47,291 nucleotides of DNA from Verrucomicrobiales bacterium (GTDB taxonomy: Bacteria; Verrucomicrobiota; Verrucomicrobiia; Limisphaerales; UBA9464): assembly GCA_016793645.1 (NCBI GenBank), contig JAEUHD010000044.1, positions 1 to 47,291 of the forward strand, in the 5' to 3' direction. The notes beneath the pieces were generated by a model. That model was not told the origin of the DNA. It was given only the letters and a program-made list of their open reading frames with translations, and searched no databases. How positions within the stretch are numbered: the first letter of the stretch is position 1; each line of letters opens with the position of its first letter. A program made the translations under genes and the position numbers. This document shows, one piece after another, positions 24,814 to 35,100 of this stretch.

Positions 24814-26763
24814 ATGTCGCTGCAGGAATTCCTGAATGACACCTCGGAGTCATTGTATGCCGTCCGGTCGAAAGCCGCGGGTCCCGTGGGCCGACTCCCG
24901 TTGACGGAGTCCATGCTCCGGGATGAGCCGAGCGGACATCTCTTCGGGTTGTCGCAGAACGCGGGCATGGGCTGGGATCCCTCGGAGGTGGCGCGGGACC
25001 CGTTCCTGATCCTCTCAACCCAGGGAGGACTGCGGGCGCCGGATGGTTCCCCGGTGGCGCTGGGGTATCACACCGGACACTGGGAGATCGGCGAACTCGT
25101 CCGTGCCGCCGCGGAGGAATTGCGCCAGTTGAAGAAGGTTCCCTTCGCCGCGTATGTGTCGGATCCCTGCGACGGCCGGACGCAGGGAACGGTCGGGATG
25201 TTTGATTCGCTGCCCTACCGCAATGACGCCGCCATCGTGTTCCGCCGCTTGATCCGGTCGCTGCCCGTGCGTCGGGGCGTCGTGGGCGTGGCCACCTGCG
25301 ACAAGGGACTTCCCGCGATGATGATGGCCCTCGCCGGCATGCCGGACCTGCCTTCGGTGCTGGTGCCCGGCGGGGTGACGCTGCCCCCGGAGAACGGGGA
25401 GGACGCGGGACGCGTCCAGACGCTGGGTGCGCGGTTCTCCCACGGACTTGTAACCCTGGATGAAGCGGCGGATCTCGGCTGCCGCGCCTGCGCGAGTCCG
25501 GGCGGTGGATGCCAGTTCCTCGGGACGGCCGCCACGTCACAGGTGGTGGGCGAAGCGCTGGGCCTGTCCCTGCCGCACGCTGCGCTGGCCCCGAGCGGGG
25601 AACCGGTGTGGCGCGACCTCGCCGTCCAGTCCGCCCGCAGTGTCGTGGCCCTGGCCACCGCGGGTCATGCCACGCGCGACATCGTCACCGACGCCGCCAT
25701 CCGCAACGCGATGGTGGTGCACGCGGCCTTCGGGGGATCGACCAACCTGCTGCTGCACATCCCGGCCATCGCGCATGCGGCGGGATTGCGGCGTCCGAAC
25801 GTGGCGGACTGGACCGAGGTCAACCGCTCGACCCCGCGCCTCGTCAGTGTGCTGCCCAATGGGCCGGTGCATCACCCGACCGTGCGCGTCTTCCTGGCGG
25901 GCGGTGTGCCGGAGGTGATGGTACATCTACGCAATCTGGGTCTGCTCGACCTGGAAGTGTTGACCGTGGGCGGACGCCGTCTCGGGGACGTCCTGGACCT
26001 GTGGGAAGGCTGCGAGAGGCGGGCGCGGTTCCGGGAGCGGCTCCGGGAACTGGATGGGGTGGATCCCGACGATGTGATCCTGCCCCCGCCGCGCGCCCGG
26101 GAGCGTGGGTTGACGAGCACCGTGACGTTTCCGCGGGGCAACCTGGCGCCGGAAGGATCGGTGATCAAATCCACAGCCATTGATCCGACGGTCGTGGATG
26201 CGGACGGGGTGTATCGCCACGAGGGGCCGGCCCGGGTGTTCACCCGGGAACGCGATGCCATCGCGGCGATCAAGCGGGGCGCGATTTCCCCGGGCGACGT
26301 TTTGGTGCTGATGGGCGCCGGCCCCCTGGGGACCGGGATGGAGGAAACCTACCAGTTGACCAGTGCGCTGAAGCACCTGCCGTTCGGACGTCATGTGGCG
26401 CTCGTCACCGACGCGCGGTTCAGCGGTGTCAGCACCGGCGCCTGCCTGGGCCATGTGGGTCCGGAGGCACTGGCGGGAGGTCCCCTTGGACGTCTCCGCG
26501 ATGGCGACGTGGTTCGGATCGTGGTGGACCGCGTCCAACTCATCGGGTCCCTGGATTTCGTGGGCGAAGGGGATCGGCGCTTCACCCCGGAGGAGGGAGC
26601 CGCCCTCTTGTCCGCACGAACGCCACATCCCAACCTCGCACCGCACCCGCAGTTGCCGGAGGACACTCGCCTCTGGGCATTGCTGCAGCGGGCGGGAGGC
26701 GGGACCTGGGGCGGCTGCGTCTACGATCTCGACGCGATCGAGAAGCGGTTGTCGGGCGCCTGA
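24814..26763 (+). CDS. YjhG/YagF-type D-xylonate dehydratase
   Basis: A 649-residue dehydratase of the IlvD/Edd superfamily, YjhG/YagF branch, matching those E. coli proteins in length and almost block for block ([58 protein letters not shown]). Likely iron-sulfur ligands are C119, C162 and C233 ([10 protein letters not shown]). These enzymes dehydrate D-xylonate to 2-keto-3-deoxyxylonate. The ATG at 24814 is chosen; a TTG at 24802 would add four residues. Neighbouring oxidoreductases and the DUF4838 protein suggest a sugar-acid pathway. A hydratase that could act on the product is partly visible at the far right edge of the window, too distant for a firm link. Confidence 0.93.
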   Translation: MSLQEFLNDTSESLYAVRSKAAGPVGRLPLTESMLRDEPSGHLFGLSQNAGMGWDPSEVARDPFLILSTQGGLRAPDGSPVALGYHTGHWEIGELVRAAAEELRQLKKVPFAAYVSDPCDGRTQGTVGMFDSLPYRNDAAIVFRRLIRSLPVRRGVVGVATCDKGLPAMMMALAGMPDLPSVLVPGGVTLPPENGEDAGRVQTLGARFSHGLVTLDEAADLGCRACASPGGGCQFLGTAATSQVVGEALGLSLPHAALAPSGEPVWRDLAVQSARSVVALATAGHATRDIVTDAAIRNAMVVHAAFGGSTNLLLHIPAIAHAAGLRRPNVADWTEVNRSTPRLVSVLPNGPVHHPTVRVFLAGGVPEVMVHLRNLGLLDLEVLTVGGRRLGDVLDLWEGCERRARFRERLRELDGVDPDDVILPPPRARERGLTSTVTFPRGNLAPEGSVIKSTAIDPTVVDADGVYRHEGPARVFTRERDAIAAIKRGAISPGDVLVLMGAGPLGTGMEETYQLTSALKHLPFGRHVALVTDARFSGVSTGACLGHVGPEALAGGPLGRLRDGDVVRIVVDRVQLIGSLDFVGEGDRRFTPEEGAALLSARTPHPNLAPHPQLPEDTRLWALLQRAGGGTWGGCVYDLDAIEKRLSGA

Positions 26764-26768
26764 CGTTT

Positions 26769-26783
26769 GGACGGATTCCGTCC
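26769..26783. terminator. Short hairpin between convergent genes
   Basis: GGACGG (26769-26774) pairs with CCGTCC (26778-26783) across a 3-base loop in the 30-bp gap between the dehydratase and the phosphodiester glycosidase genes. Its position suggests a bidirectional stop, but there is no T-tract on either strand. Confidence 0.35.
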
Positions 26784-26793
26784 CGCCGGAACC

Positions 26794-28761
26794 CTACTTC
26801 AAGAGCCGGTAGAATTGTGGCGTTCCCGAGGCGGTGAGGGTGTGCGGGGACGTGATCACGGGTCCGGGCACGTCGGTCCAGGGACCATTCGGGGAGGGCG
26901 CCTGCTGCAACACGAAGCCCCCGCGGTCCCACGCCAGCGTCGTGGCGGCCCCTTCCCCACGGATGTCCAGGCGCGCGGGAACCGAAACGGCGTTGCCGAC
27001 CACGAGGGACAATCCGAAAGTGATGTCGGCACTGCGGGGATTGTAGTTGTGGACTTCCACTGCGAGGACGTTGTCGCCAGCCAGGAGGGCACCGGATGCG
27101 GGAGGACCCACGGTGAACTCCTCGAGACAGGTGGCGTCACCTGCGCAGGGAAAATTCGTGGCGAGCGTGCTGTTGAGGATCTCGAGGGGTGGGTCGTCCA
27201 TGCGAAGGCGAATCAGTTCGCGTCCGTTGAGGTGGAACACCGCCCCATCGTCCACGTATCCGGAGAAGAACAGGGACGCATTGGTGGGCGGCTCCGCGAG
27301 TGTGAAGTGGGTGCGGAAATAGTAGGTGAAGAATGGGGATCCAGTGGCGGGGTCGAAGGGCATTTCAGTCCCCTTGGGCTGAATATCCGGATTTGGTCCC
27401 GACGGCCGGGTGTCCACCCACAGCAACGCCGGCCCGGGACCGCTCCACGCGCTGTCGTTGAATCCGCGCTCCATCCACGGCAGACCGTCCATGGACTGTT
27501 CGGTGAACTTCCAGGATTGGGTCAGGGTGACCACTTCGTTGGTGACCAGATAGGTCTTCGTCGTGAAGAAAAGGTCGGAGGACGCCTCCCGGACGCCGTC
27601 CACAAAGGATACGGCGCGGAAGTAGTACCCGGTTCCCGGCTGGAGCCCGGTGAGCCGCACGGCGTGCTGGGTGACGGGAGTCGCGTCCCCGTCGGACGTG
27701 AGGCCGAGATCCGGAGTCGTTCCGTACTCCACCTGGGTGGTCGCGGGTTGCAGCGTCTTCCACGTGATGCTGGCCGCGTCGTCGTCGGGCAGCGCGACCA
27801 CGGTGTTGACGAATCCCTCCAAGGGATTCGCAAAGATTCCGAGATGTCCGCCAACCGTGCGCTCGCGTCCCGAATCGGCGACGGCGCTGGACTGGTTGAG
27901 ACGGACCGGATTTCCGTTCACGCCCTGGATCGACATGGTGGAGGAACCGCCGCCGTCCAGGTTGATGCCGTCCCAGGCGCCGAGGAGTTGCAGCCACGCG
28001 GCGGTCTCATAATCGTAGGCCCCTTCGCTGTAGCCGGGTTGGCGCCCATCAATCACCAGGAGGTAGAGAAAGCGCCGATCCTGGGAGAGTCCAACGGCGG
28101 TGCGCGGATTCACGTCGTGAATGAACCCCAGGGAGAGATATTTCCGGCCGATGTTGGCGCCGTCCACGAGCACGGGATAATCCCCGGAAACGGCGGTCCA
28201 AATCCCGTTGGTGTCGGCGGCCGGCCAGTTGTACGGGTAGATCCGGGCGTGGTTCCCGGCGTCCACGTAGAGACTCGCCGCGTAGGTGATCCCCGCCGGT
28301 GAAACCGGTTCTCCCTGGCTGATCAGCAGCCCCTGGACCGACATGGGAGTGCCCTCCGGCAGATAATACTCGGTGGGGCGGAAGAAGCCGGCGTTGATGG
28401 CGGCCTGGACGCCCTGGACCTTCACGAAGCGGCTCACCGTCATTCCCGCGGTCTCCCGGGAATTCGACTGGTAATTGTCGATGCGGGGCGACGCGAGCAG
28501 GCGAATGCCGGGCGCCTGCAGATCCACGCGAATGGCGTACGCGGCCATCAGATTCTGGAAGTCGGTGCCTCGCGTTGTGTTGGTTCCCGAGATTCGATCC
28601 ATGCCCTGGTACAGGGGAATCCATTGCCCGAGAACCGGGTCGGCGGCGACACGCAGGTCCGGAAGCAGGGCGAGGATGCCCGCGGTGAGCGCCGCAAACG
28701 TACGTTTCGCCAGGCATTGGAGGAACGATTGGGAATCAGTTTCCGCTGTATCGGTATTCAT
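26794..28761 (-). CDS. Secreted phosphodiester glycosidase (NAGPA-like) with FN3 and beta-sandwich domains
   Basis: A 655-residue exported protein. A signal peptide lies within residues 1-40. The NAGPA-like phosphodiester glycosidase domain spans about 115-315, with AINAGFF, VIDGRQPGYSEGA and NLDGGGSSTM (267-276). A fibronectin type III domain follows (about 320-402, YEYGTTP-like start, LTGLQPGTGYYFRAV). Next come a beta-sandwich region (about 405-605) and a closing module ending FYRLLK, common in secreted verrucomicrobial proteins. NAGPA enzymes remove sugar caps from phosphodiesters, so a glycan phosphodiester outside the cell is the likely substrate. Its first 26 bases overlap the end of the variant pseudopilin gene, suggesting one operon. 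Confidence 0.88.
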   Translation of the reverse strand: MNTDTAETDSQSFLQCLAKRTFAALTAGILALLPDLRVAADPVLGQWIPLYQGMDRISGTNTTRGTDFQNLMAAYAIRVDLQAPGIRLLASPRIDNYQSNSRETAGMTVSRFVKVQGVQAAINAGFFRPTEYYLPEGTPMSVQGLLISQGEPVSPAGITYAASLYVDAGNHARIYPYNWPAADTNGIWTAVSGDYPVLVDGANIGRKYLSLGFIHDVNPRTAVGLSQDRRFLYLLVIDGRQPGYSEGAYDYETAAWLQLLGAWDGINLDGGGSSTMSIQGVNGNPVRLNQSSAVADSGRERTVGGHLGIFANPLEGFVNTVVALPDDDAASITWKTLQPATTQVEYGTTPDLGLTSDGDATPVTQHAVRLTGLQPGTGYYFRAVSFVDGVREASSDLFFTTKTYLVTNEVVTLTQSWKFTEQSMDGLPWMERGFNDSAWSGPGPALLWVDTRPSGPNPDIQPKGTEMPFDPATGSPFFTYYFRTHFTLAEPPTNASLFFSGYVDDGAVFHLNGRELIRLRMDDPPLEILNSTLATNFPCAGDATCLEEFTVGPPASGALLAGDNVLAVEVHNYNPRSADITFGLSLVVGNAVSVPARLDIRGEGAATTLAWDRGGFVLQQAPSPNGPWTDVPGPVITSPHTLTASGTPQFYRLLK

Positions 28762-29416
28762 AGCCGGGGATGGGGTCCCGCAGGTAGGCGGCCGTGTGGC
28801 CGTCGTAGTAAATGGGAATCAGGGCCACGCGCCCGTCCGCAAAGCCGACCACGCTCTCGGCGTCGCTGTAAAACGGCGCGTTGCGACGTCCGGTCCGGCT
28901 GCGGTGCCAGGACAACGGACCATGGGCCGTCCACTCCATGGTCAACAGGGTGCGTTTGGGTTCCACGAGGGAGCCGAGGGCCGCGCCGGCAACATTGGGC
29001 GCGCCGGGGATCTGGACGCCATTGAAGTTGTAGCTGCCGTAGTCGAAGCGGGCCGTTTGGTGGAACGGCTTGGGATCCGAGTATCCGCGGTCGTCCGGAC
29101 AGGCGAAGACGGAATCCGCAGCGGAGGACGCGCCCTTGAGTCCTGCGTAGCTCTTCACGCGTTCCTTGTACCACCACTGGAGTTCGCCGCCGTCCCCCGG
29201 CATGGCACCTGGAAGCGTTTGCGCGTGGTCGCCGGCATAGGACAGCACCGCGCGATTCACCTGCTGCAGATTGGACAGGCATTGCGCGAGTCGTGCCTGC
29301 TGGCGGGTGCGCGTCATCGGGATGAGAACCAGGGCCGACAGCAGGGCGACCGCGGCCAGCGCGACCAGCATATCCGTCCGGGAGAACCCCGGGGCGCAAT
29401 GGCGACGGATCCTCAT
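28736..29416 (-). CDS. Variant type II secretion/pilin-like pseudopilin
   Basis: A 226-residue protein with a prepilin-type start: a short basic leader ending in Gly10, then FSRTDMLVALAAVALLSALVLIP. The usual Glu at mature position 5 is Asp, and the TLIE core is replaced by SRTD, so processing or assembly may differ. The rest (CLSNLQQVNRAVLSYAGDH, CPDDRGY, a late VVGFADGRV) matches the verrucomicrobial pseudopilin layout with a globular C-terminal domain. Its ATG overlaps the stop of the upstream exported protein (ATGA at 29413-29416), and its end overlaps the glycosidase start. The alternative is a non-assembled membrane-anchored protein. Confidence 0.8.
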   Translation of the reverse strand: MRIRRHCAPGFSRTDMLVALAAVALLSALVLIPMTRTRQQARLAQCLSNLQQVNRAVLSYAGDHAQTLPGAMPGDGGELQWWYKERVKSYAGLKGASSAADSVFACPDDRGYSDPKPFHQTARFDYGSYNFNGVQIPGAPNVAGAALGSLVEPKRTLLTMEWTAHGPLSWHRSRTGRRNAPFYSDAESVVGFADGRVALIPIYYDGHTAAYLRDPIPGYEYRYSGN

Positions 29417-30063
29417 CGGGACACCCCCGGACCCGGCGTTCCGCCCCCCTCAAACACGGTGTAAAGTTGCTCGAACGTGCGGTCCGAACGAGACCTCGGG
29501 GGTGCGGTTCTGGACTGCGGACGATCCACCACGGCGGCCTGCAGGAGCCCTTGGGCGGCCAGTTGACGGAGGCCGGCGGCGTCGGGAAACGGGCCGGCGC
29601 ACACGGCGACGATGCGGCAGGGGGGCGTTGCGGGGAGTTGGGCGCGTTGGTCGTCCCCGAGCAACGGCGGTCCGAGGAGGGACACCAGGACATCCCCCGC
29701 GGCGCTGCGGCGGATGAGTTCCAGAAAATCACCGGGAGGAACCTGGGCGGGACGCAGCGGATCCACCTCGAATCGCTGGACCGCGGCGACCGTGGCGCCG
29801 GACCGGGCCGCCTCCCGGGTGAAGGCGGCGAGCACCTGGTCCGCGGCCGGTTGGGGAAAGGCGGTGGTGTCGCGGGTCAGGACGGTGAGGCGGCGTCCGG
29901 CACCCAGATGCTTCACGGCCTCGCGCGCGAGGGTGCGTCCGATCTCCTCCTGCACCCGCGGGTCTCCGGCGGGTCCGGGCCCGACGAAGGTCCAGGCGAG
30001 TGCGGCGAGGGATCCGAGGAGGACCAATCCGGCGGCGGCGGCGACGGCGGGGGAGTCCTTCAT
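29413..30063 (-). CDS. Exported or membrane-anchored protein with a binding-protein-like domain, unknown function
   Basis: A 216-residue protein with one N-terminal membrane helix (about 7-27) and a soluble domain of alternating strands and helices. Segments such as LTVLTRDTTAFPQPAADQVLAAF, a VSLLGPPLLGDDQRAQL stretch and RIVAVCAGPFP look like a periplasmic-binding-protein or Rossmann-like fold, but I cannot name a family. The C-terminal 35 residues are Arg/Pro/Gly-rich and probably unstructured. It sits between two pseudopilin genes, 33 bp after the first and overlapping the second by ATGA. A role in the same assembly or secretion process is inferred from context only. Confidence 0.72.
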   Translation of the reverse strand: MKDSPAVAAAAGLVLLGSLAALAWTFVGPGPAGDPRVQEEIGRTLAREAVKHLGAGRRLTVLTRDTTAFPQPAADQVLAAFTREAARSGATVAAVQRFEVDPLRPAQVPPGDFLELIRRSAAGDVLVSLLGPPLLGDDQRAQLPATPPCRIVAVCAGPFPDAAGLRQLAAQGLLQAAVVDRPQSRTAPPRSRSDRTFEQLYTVFEGGGTPGPGVSR

Positions 30064-30096
30064 GGGATCGCGGAGGGGAGGCGGGATCCGGAGGAC

Positions 30097-30759
30097 TCAG
30101 AACACCCCGCGCGGCTTGGAAAACACCACGTTGGTCAGTCCGCTGGCCAGAGCGGCGCTGATCTGGGTGCGAAGCCCGGGGGTCTTGGAATTCCCGACAC
30201 TCCCGTCCGCCAGGGCCAGGTTGCCATTGCGGACATGCAGGTTCTGGTTCCATCCCGCATCGATGGAGGTGCCGAGGAAGAGGCTCCACTGCGGGTCGAG
30301 TCCGCCGCCGCCGCCGGACACACTGCTGTCGCCGGCGACAATCGTGGGCGGCTTGGTGTAGTCGGCGCGGGTGCCGACGAAGTAGGTGACGTTGGCGAGT
30401 CCGTCGAGGTTGACCCAGTTGGTGCCGGCCTTGCGGGGCTTGTCGGTTGGGCAGATCAGGATGCGGGGGGTGGCCAGTTCGTTGGAACACACCCGGAAGT
30501 GGTCGGTCCAGTCGGGGGATCCAAAGCTGCCACCATTGGTCACGGCGAGGTCCCAGGGAAACTTGTCCCGGTTGTCGCCGGCCCACACCCGGAAACCAAG
30601 GGACATTTGCCGGAGATTGTTCAGGCAGACCGTCTGATTCGCCTTGGCCTTGGCCTTGGCAAGCGCAGGCAGGAGCATGCCGGCGAGAATGGCGATGATG
30701 GCGATCACCACCAGCAGCTCGATCAGCGTGAACGCCTGGGGCTTCCGATTGTGGTTCAT
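30097..30759 (-). CDS. Pseudopilin with canonical N-terminal leader
   Basis: A 220-residue type II secretion/pilin-like protein. The ATG at 30759 gives a nine-residue leader followed by the mature [19 protein letters not shown] helix. The -1 residue is Ala rather than Gly, which prepilin peptidases can accept. The globular part has [19 protein letters not shown] and ends in a [14 protein letters not shown] block, the common His...DG ending of this family. Such short pseudopilins are extremely numerous in Verrucomicrobiota, and their individual roles are unknown. It is the first gene of a minus-strand series with an exported binding-like protein, a variant pseudopilin and a phosphodiester glycosidase. 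Confidence 0.88.
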   Translation of the reverse strand: MNHNRKPQAFTLIELLVVIAIIAILAGMLLPALAKAKAKANQTVCLNNLRQMSLGFRVWAGDNRDKFPWDLAVTNGGSFGSPDWTDHFRVCSNELATPRILICPTDKPRKAGTNWVNLDGLANVTYFVGTRADYTKPPTIVAGDSSVSGGGGGLDPQWSLFLGTSIDAGWNQNLHVRNGNLALADGSVGNSKTPGLRTQISAALASGLTNVVFSKPRGVF

Positions 30760-30944
30760 GACATGGGTCCGCGACTGGGTCCGGACGAAGTCCCAGACCG
30801 GCGTGCGGCCAACCCGGTTTCGGGGACGCCGCGGAATATGCACAGCTAGCATGACTTGCGCCATGACGGGATGCATTTCCCGCGCGGAGGGGTCCGGGTC
30901 AGAACGCCACTCCCGCCCTTCCGCGACGAAGCCCCGCAACGGCC

Positions 30945-30964
30945 CGGGGAGTCTGGTCTCCCCG
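30945..30964 (-). terminator. Hairpin downstream of asd
   Basis: CGGGGAG (30945-30951) pairs with CTCCCCG (30958-30964) around a 6-base loop, 17 bases beyond the asd stop in the direction of transcription. An alternative overlapping stem (GGTCTCC/GGGAGACC) is possible. No U-tract follows. Confidence 0.45.
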
Positions 30965-30980
30965 TCCGCACGGAGACCCG

Positions 30981-31985
30981 TTACTTCAGGAGTTCCTCGG
31001 CGATTTGGACGGCGTTCAACGCCGCACCCTTGAGCAACTGATCGCCGGCGACCCAGAAGCAAAGGCCGTTCTCGAAGGCGATGTCCTTGCGCAGGCGTCC
31101 GACGGCGCAGTTCTCGCGTCCGGAGACGTCCAAGGGCATCGGATACCGCTGCTGGGCGGGATCATCCACGACGTCGAGTCCGGGGGCCCCGGCCAGCACC
31201 GCGCGGGCCGCCTCCACGGTCACCGGGCGTGCGAACTCGGCGCTCACGGACACCGAGTGGGCCCGATACACGGGCACCCGGACGCAGGTCACGGAGGCGA
31301 GGAATCCCGGATGATGCATGATCTTCCGTCCCTCGTTCTGCATCTTCATCTCCTCCTTCGTGTACCCATCGGGCAGGAAGGAATCAACCTGGGGCAACAC
31401 GTTGAAAGCGATCTGGTGGGGATAAACCTCGCGGGTGACCGGCTGGCCGGCGGAAATCTGGCGAACCTGGCGCTCGAGTTCCTCGATGGCCTTGGCGCCG
31501 GTCCCGGAAACGGCCTGGTAGCTCGACGCGACGATGCGCGTGACGCCGAACGCCTGGTGCAGCGGATACAGCGCCATCAGGGTGATGGCGGTGGTGCAGT
31601 TCGGATTGGCGATGATGCCCCGGTGGCCGCGGATGTCGGCGGCATTGATTTCCGGCACGACCAGCGGGACGTCGGGGTCCTGGCGGAAGGCGCTGGAGTT
31701 ATCGATCACCACGCACCCTGCCGCGGCCGCCTTGGGAGCGAAGTCCCGGGAAATGCCGCCGCCGGCGCTGAAGAGTGCAATGTCGATCCCGGCGAAGGAA
31801 TCCGGCTTCAATTCGGTGACCGCAATCCCGGATCCACGGAAGGTCAGCGTCTTGCCCACGGAGCGGGCGGAAGCGAGCAGCGTCAGTTTCCCGACCGGGA
31901 AATTGCGCCGTTCCAGGGTCTCGATCATCTCAACGCCGACAGCGCCGGTGGCGCCGACTACGGCCACGTGCGGATTCCGATTCAT
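30981..31985 (-). CDS. asd: Aspartate-semialdehyde dehydrogenase
   Basis: A 334-residue aspartate-semialdehyde dehydrogenase, the NADPH enzyme that converts aspartyl phosphate to the semialdehyde for lysine, threonine, methionine and diaminopimelate synthesis. The N-terminal NADP motif is GATGAVG (11-17). The active-site cysteine is C130 in ANPNCTT, followed by [13 protein letters not shown]. The later block [15 protein letters not shown] holds the catalytic histidine. Length is normal. The ATG at 31985 starts the conserved N-terminus; longer starts would enter the divergent promoter gap before the CotH gene. It appears to be a single-gene unit, followed by a hairpin. Confidence 0.96.
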   Translation of the reverse strand: MNRNPHVAVVGATGAVGVEMIETLERRNFPVGKLTLLASARSVGKTLTFRGSGIAVTELKPDSFAGIDIALFSAGGGISRDFAPKAAAAGCVVIDNSSAFRQDPDVPLVVPEINAADIRGHRGIIANPNCTTAITLMALYPLHQAFGVTRIVASSYQAVSGTGAKAIEELERQVRQISAGQPVTREVYPHQIAFNVLPQVDSFLPDGYTKEEMKMQNEGRKIMHHPGFLASVTCVRVPVYRAHSVSVSAEFARPVTVEAARAVLAGAPGLDVVDDPAQQRYPMPLDVSGRENCAVGRLRKDIAFENGLCFWVAGDQLLKGAALNAVQIAEELLK

Positions 31986-32127
31986 AAGGGGCGGGAAGCC
32001 TAGGCACCGACCCCCGTGTGTCGAGGCCGATTTGCCTCCATTTTTGGCACGCTCCGCGCGCCTGATTTGGAATCCCAATCCCCAGCGCCGGGAAGGCACG
32101 CGCCTTGCTGTTTTCTCCTGATTCACG

Positions 32128-35100
32128 ATGCTGATTCCTTCCATGCGCTTCCGCCACACCGCCGTTCTGGGCCTGCTTCTGCTCCTCGGATTTCCCGTGG
32201 GAGCCCGGGCGGATATCGTGCTCAACGAGTTCCTGGCCAACAACAACCGCGGACTGACGGATGAGGACGGCGAGGCCTCCGACTGGATTGAACTCCGCAA
32301 CACGGGCGGATCGGTGGTCAACCTGCTGGGGTGGACCCTCACGGACGATCCGGCGGTGCCGGCCAAATGGTCCCTTCCCGCCACCAACATCGACGCCGGG
32401 GGATTCCTGCTGGTGTTCGCCTCCGGCAAGTCCCGGAGCGTCGCGGGAGCCCCCCTCCACGCCAATTTCAGCCTGAGTGCGGCCGGGGAGTACCTCGGAT
32501 TGTTCCGACCGGAATCCCCCGTGCCGGACTTCGAATTCAGCCCCGCCTACCCCGGGCAAAAGGCGGACATTTCGTATGGGATCGGGGACGGCGGATTCCT
32601 GTTCTTTTCCACCCCCACCCCCGGAGCGGCGAATGGCCCGGGGTTCGGAAACTTCGTCGCGGACACCAAGTTCAGCCACAAGCGCGGCCTGTACGACGAG
32701 TCGTTTGATCTCGTCATCACCTGCAAGACGGCGGACGCCACCATCCGGTACACGACCAATGGCGCGACGCCCACCGCCACGACCGGGATTGTGTACACGG
32801 GCCCCATCCCGATCCCGGGCACCCGCGTCATCCGGGCGGCGGCGTTCAAGGACGGGTTGCAGCCGTCCGGGGTGGATACCCAGACCTATTTGTTCCCGGC
32901 GGACGTCTTCACCCAGGCGCCGGACGGCAAGGCCCCTCCCGGCTGGCCCACCACCTGGGGGGCCAACGTGGTGAACTACGGGATGGATCCCGACGTGGTG
33001 AATTCACCGCTCTACCGGGACGAATTGCGGAAGGCCCTCGCCTCGCTGCCGTCGTTCGTCATCGTGACCGACTTCAAAAACCTGTTCGACTCGGTCCGGG
33101 GCATTTACGCGAATCCGCAGAACGATGCCCGCGCCTGGGAACGTCCCGCCTCGGTGGAACTCCTGAATCCCGACGGGAAGGATGGTTTCCAGATCAATTG
33201 CGGACTGCGCATTCGCGGCGGCTATTCCCGGAGCACCAGCAATCCCAAGCACGCGTTCCGCCTCTTTTTCCGCAACGAATACGGGGCCGGAAAACTGCGA
33301 TACCCGCTGTTCGGGGATGGGGGCGCGGACACCTTCGACAACCTCGACCTGCGCACCTTCCAGAACTACTCGTGGAGCTTCGCCGGCGATTCCCGGGGCG
33401 TTTTCATCCGGGATCAGTTCAGCCGCGACACCCAGCTGGACCTGGGCCAGCAGGCCGAGCGGGGCAACTACTACCACCTGTTCCTGAACGGCCAGTACTG
33501 GGGCCTGTACAATACCTGTGAGCGTCCCGAGGCCAGCTATGGCGCGACCTACTACGGGGGCAGGAAGGAGGACTTCGATGTCATCAAGGTCTCGCCCGAG
33601 AACAGCTACACCATCGGCGCCACGGACGGAAACCAGCAGGCGTGGAACGAGCTCTACCTCACCTGCAAGGCCGGGATCACCAATGACGCCGTGTACCGAA
33701 AGCTCCTGGGGCAGAATCCCGACGGAACCCCCAATCCCGCCTACAAGACCCTGGTCGATCCGGACAACCTGATCGACTACATGATGGTGATCTATTTCGG
33801 CGGAAACCTCGACGCCCCCATCTCCTGGTTCCTGGGCGAGGACAGTCCGAACAATTTCTACGGAATGCGGGATCGCACGGGACACTCGGGCGGATTCAAG
33901 TTCTTCGCCCATGACGCGGAGCACACGCTGCTCGACGTCAACGAGGACCGCCTCGGTCCATTCCGGGCCGGAAGCCAGGGCGCGTCGAAGAGCAATCCCC
34001 AGTATTTCTTCCAGCAACTGACCGCCAGCCAGGAATTCCGGATCCGCGTCGCCGACCGGGTCCACCGGCACTTCTTCAACGACGGGATGCTGACGCCCGC
34101 CGCCGCGCGGGCCCGCGTGGCCCGCCGCACCAACGAAATCTTCTCGGCGGTCGTGCTGGAATCCGCCCGATGGGGCGACTCCAAGCAGGCCACCCCCTTC
34201 ACCCGGAATGCCGAGTGGCTCACCGAGATCAACCGGATCCAGCAGTCCTACCTGTCCCAGCGCACCTCCGTGATCCTGGGCCAGCTACGCGCCCGCGGAT
34301 GGTACCCGGCCGTGGATGCCCCGGAATTCAGCCGACACGGGGGTTCGTTCCAGGATTCCACCCAGGTGGGCATCACCGCCGCGTCGGGAAAGATCTATTT
34401 CACCACCGATGGCACCGATCCCCGGACCTGGGGCGGCAACGTCGCCGAAGGCGCGCGCAGCTACACGGGGCCGGTGACGCTCACGGAATCCACCGTCCTC
34501 AAGGCACGCGTCCGCGCGAACAACGGCGAATGGAGCGCGCTGACGGCGGCGGACTTCCTCAGCATCCAGACCTGGCAGGACGTCCTGGTCACCGAGATCA
34601 TGTATCATCCGCCGGACACCGAGGCGTTCAACAGTGACGACCTCGAGTTCCTGGAACTGAGGAACGTCGGCCCCGTGGAGCGCGATCTGGGCGGACTCAC
34701 CTTTACCAACGGCATCCGTTTCACCTTCCCCCGTGGAACCCGCCTCGCGCCCGGTGCCTTCGCGGTGCTCGTCGCCCATGAGGCGGCGTTCACCAATGCC
34801 CACCCGGGGGTGCCGATCGCGGGGGTTTTTGGCGGACGCCTCGACAATGCCGGCGAACGGCTGACGCTGGTCCACGCGACCGGCGCCCCCGTGTTCGATC
34901 TGGCGTGGGGAGATGCCCTCCCGTGGCCGGAATCCGCGGATGGCGGCGGGTTCTCACTCGTCCCGCGCAATCCGCTGTCCAATCCGTCACCCTCCGATGC
35001 CGCCCAGTGGCGCGCCTCCTCGGCGCCCGGCGGATCCCCCGGCGCCGACGATCCCCCCCTCACGGTGCCACCGGTGGTCGTCAACGAGGTGCTCACCCAT

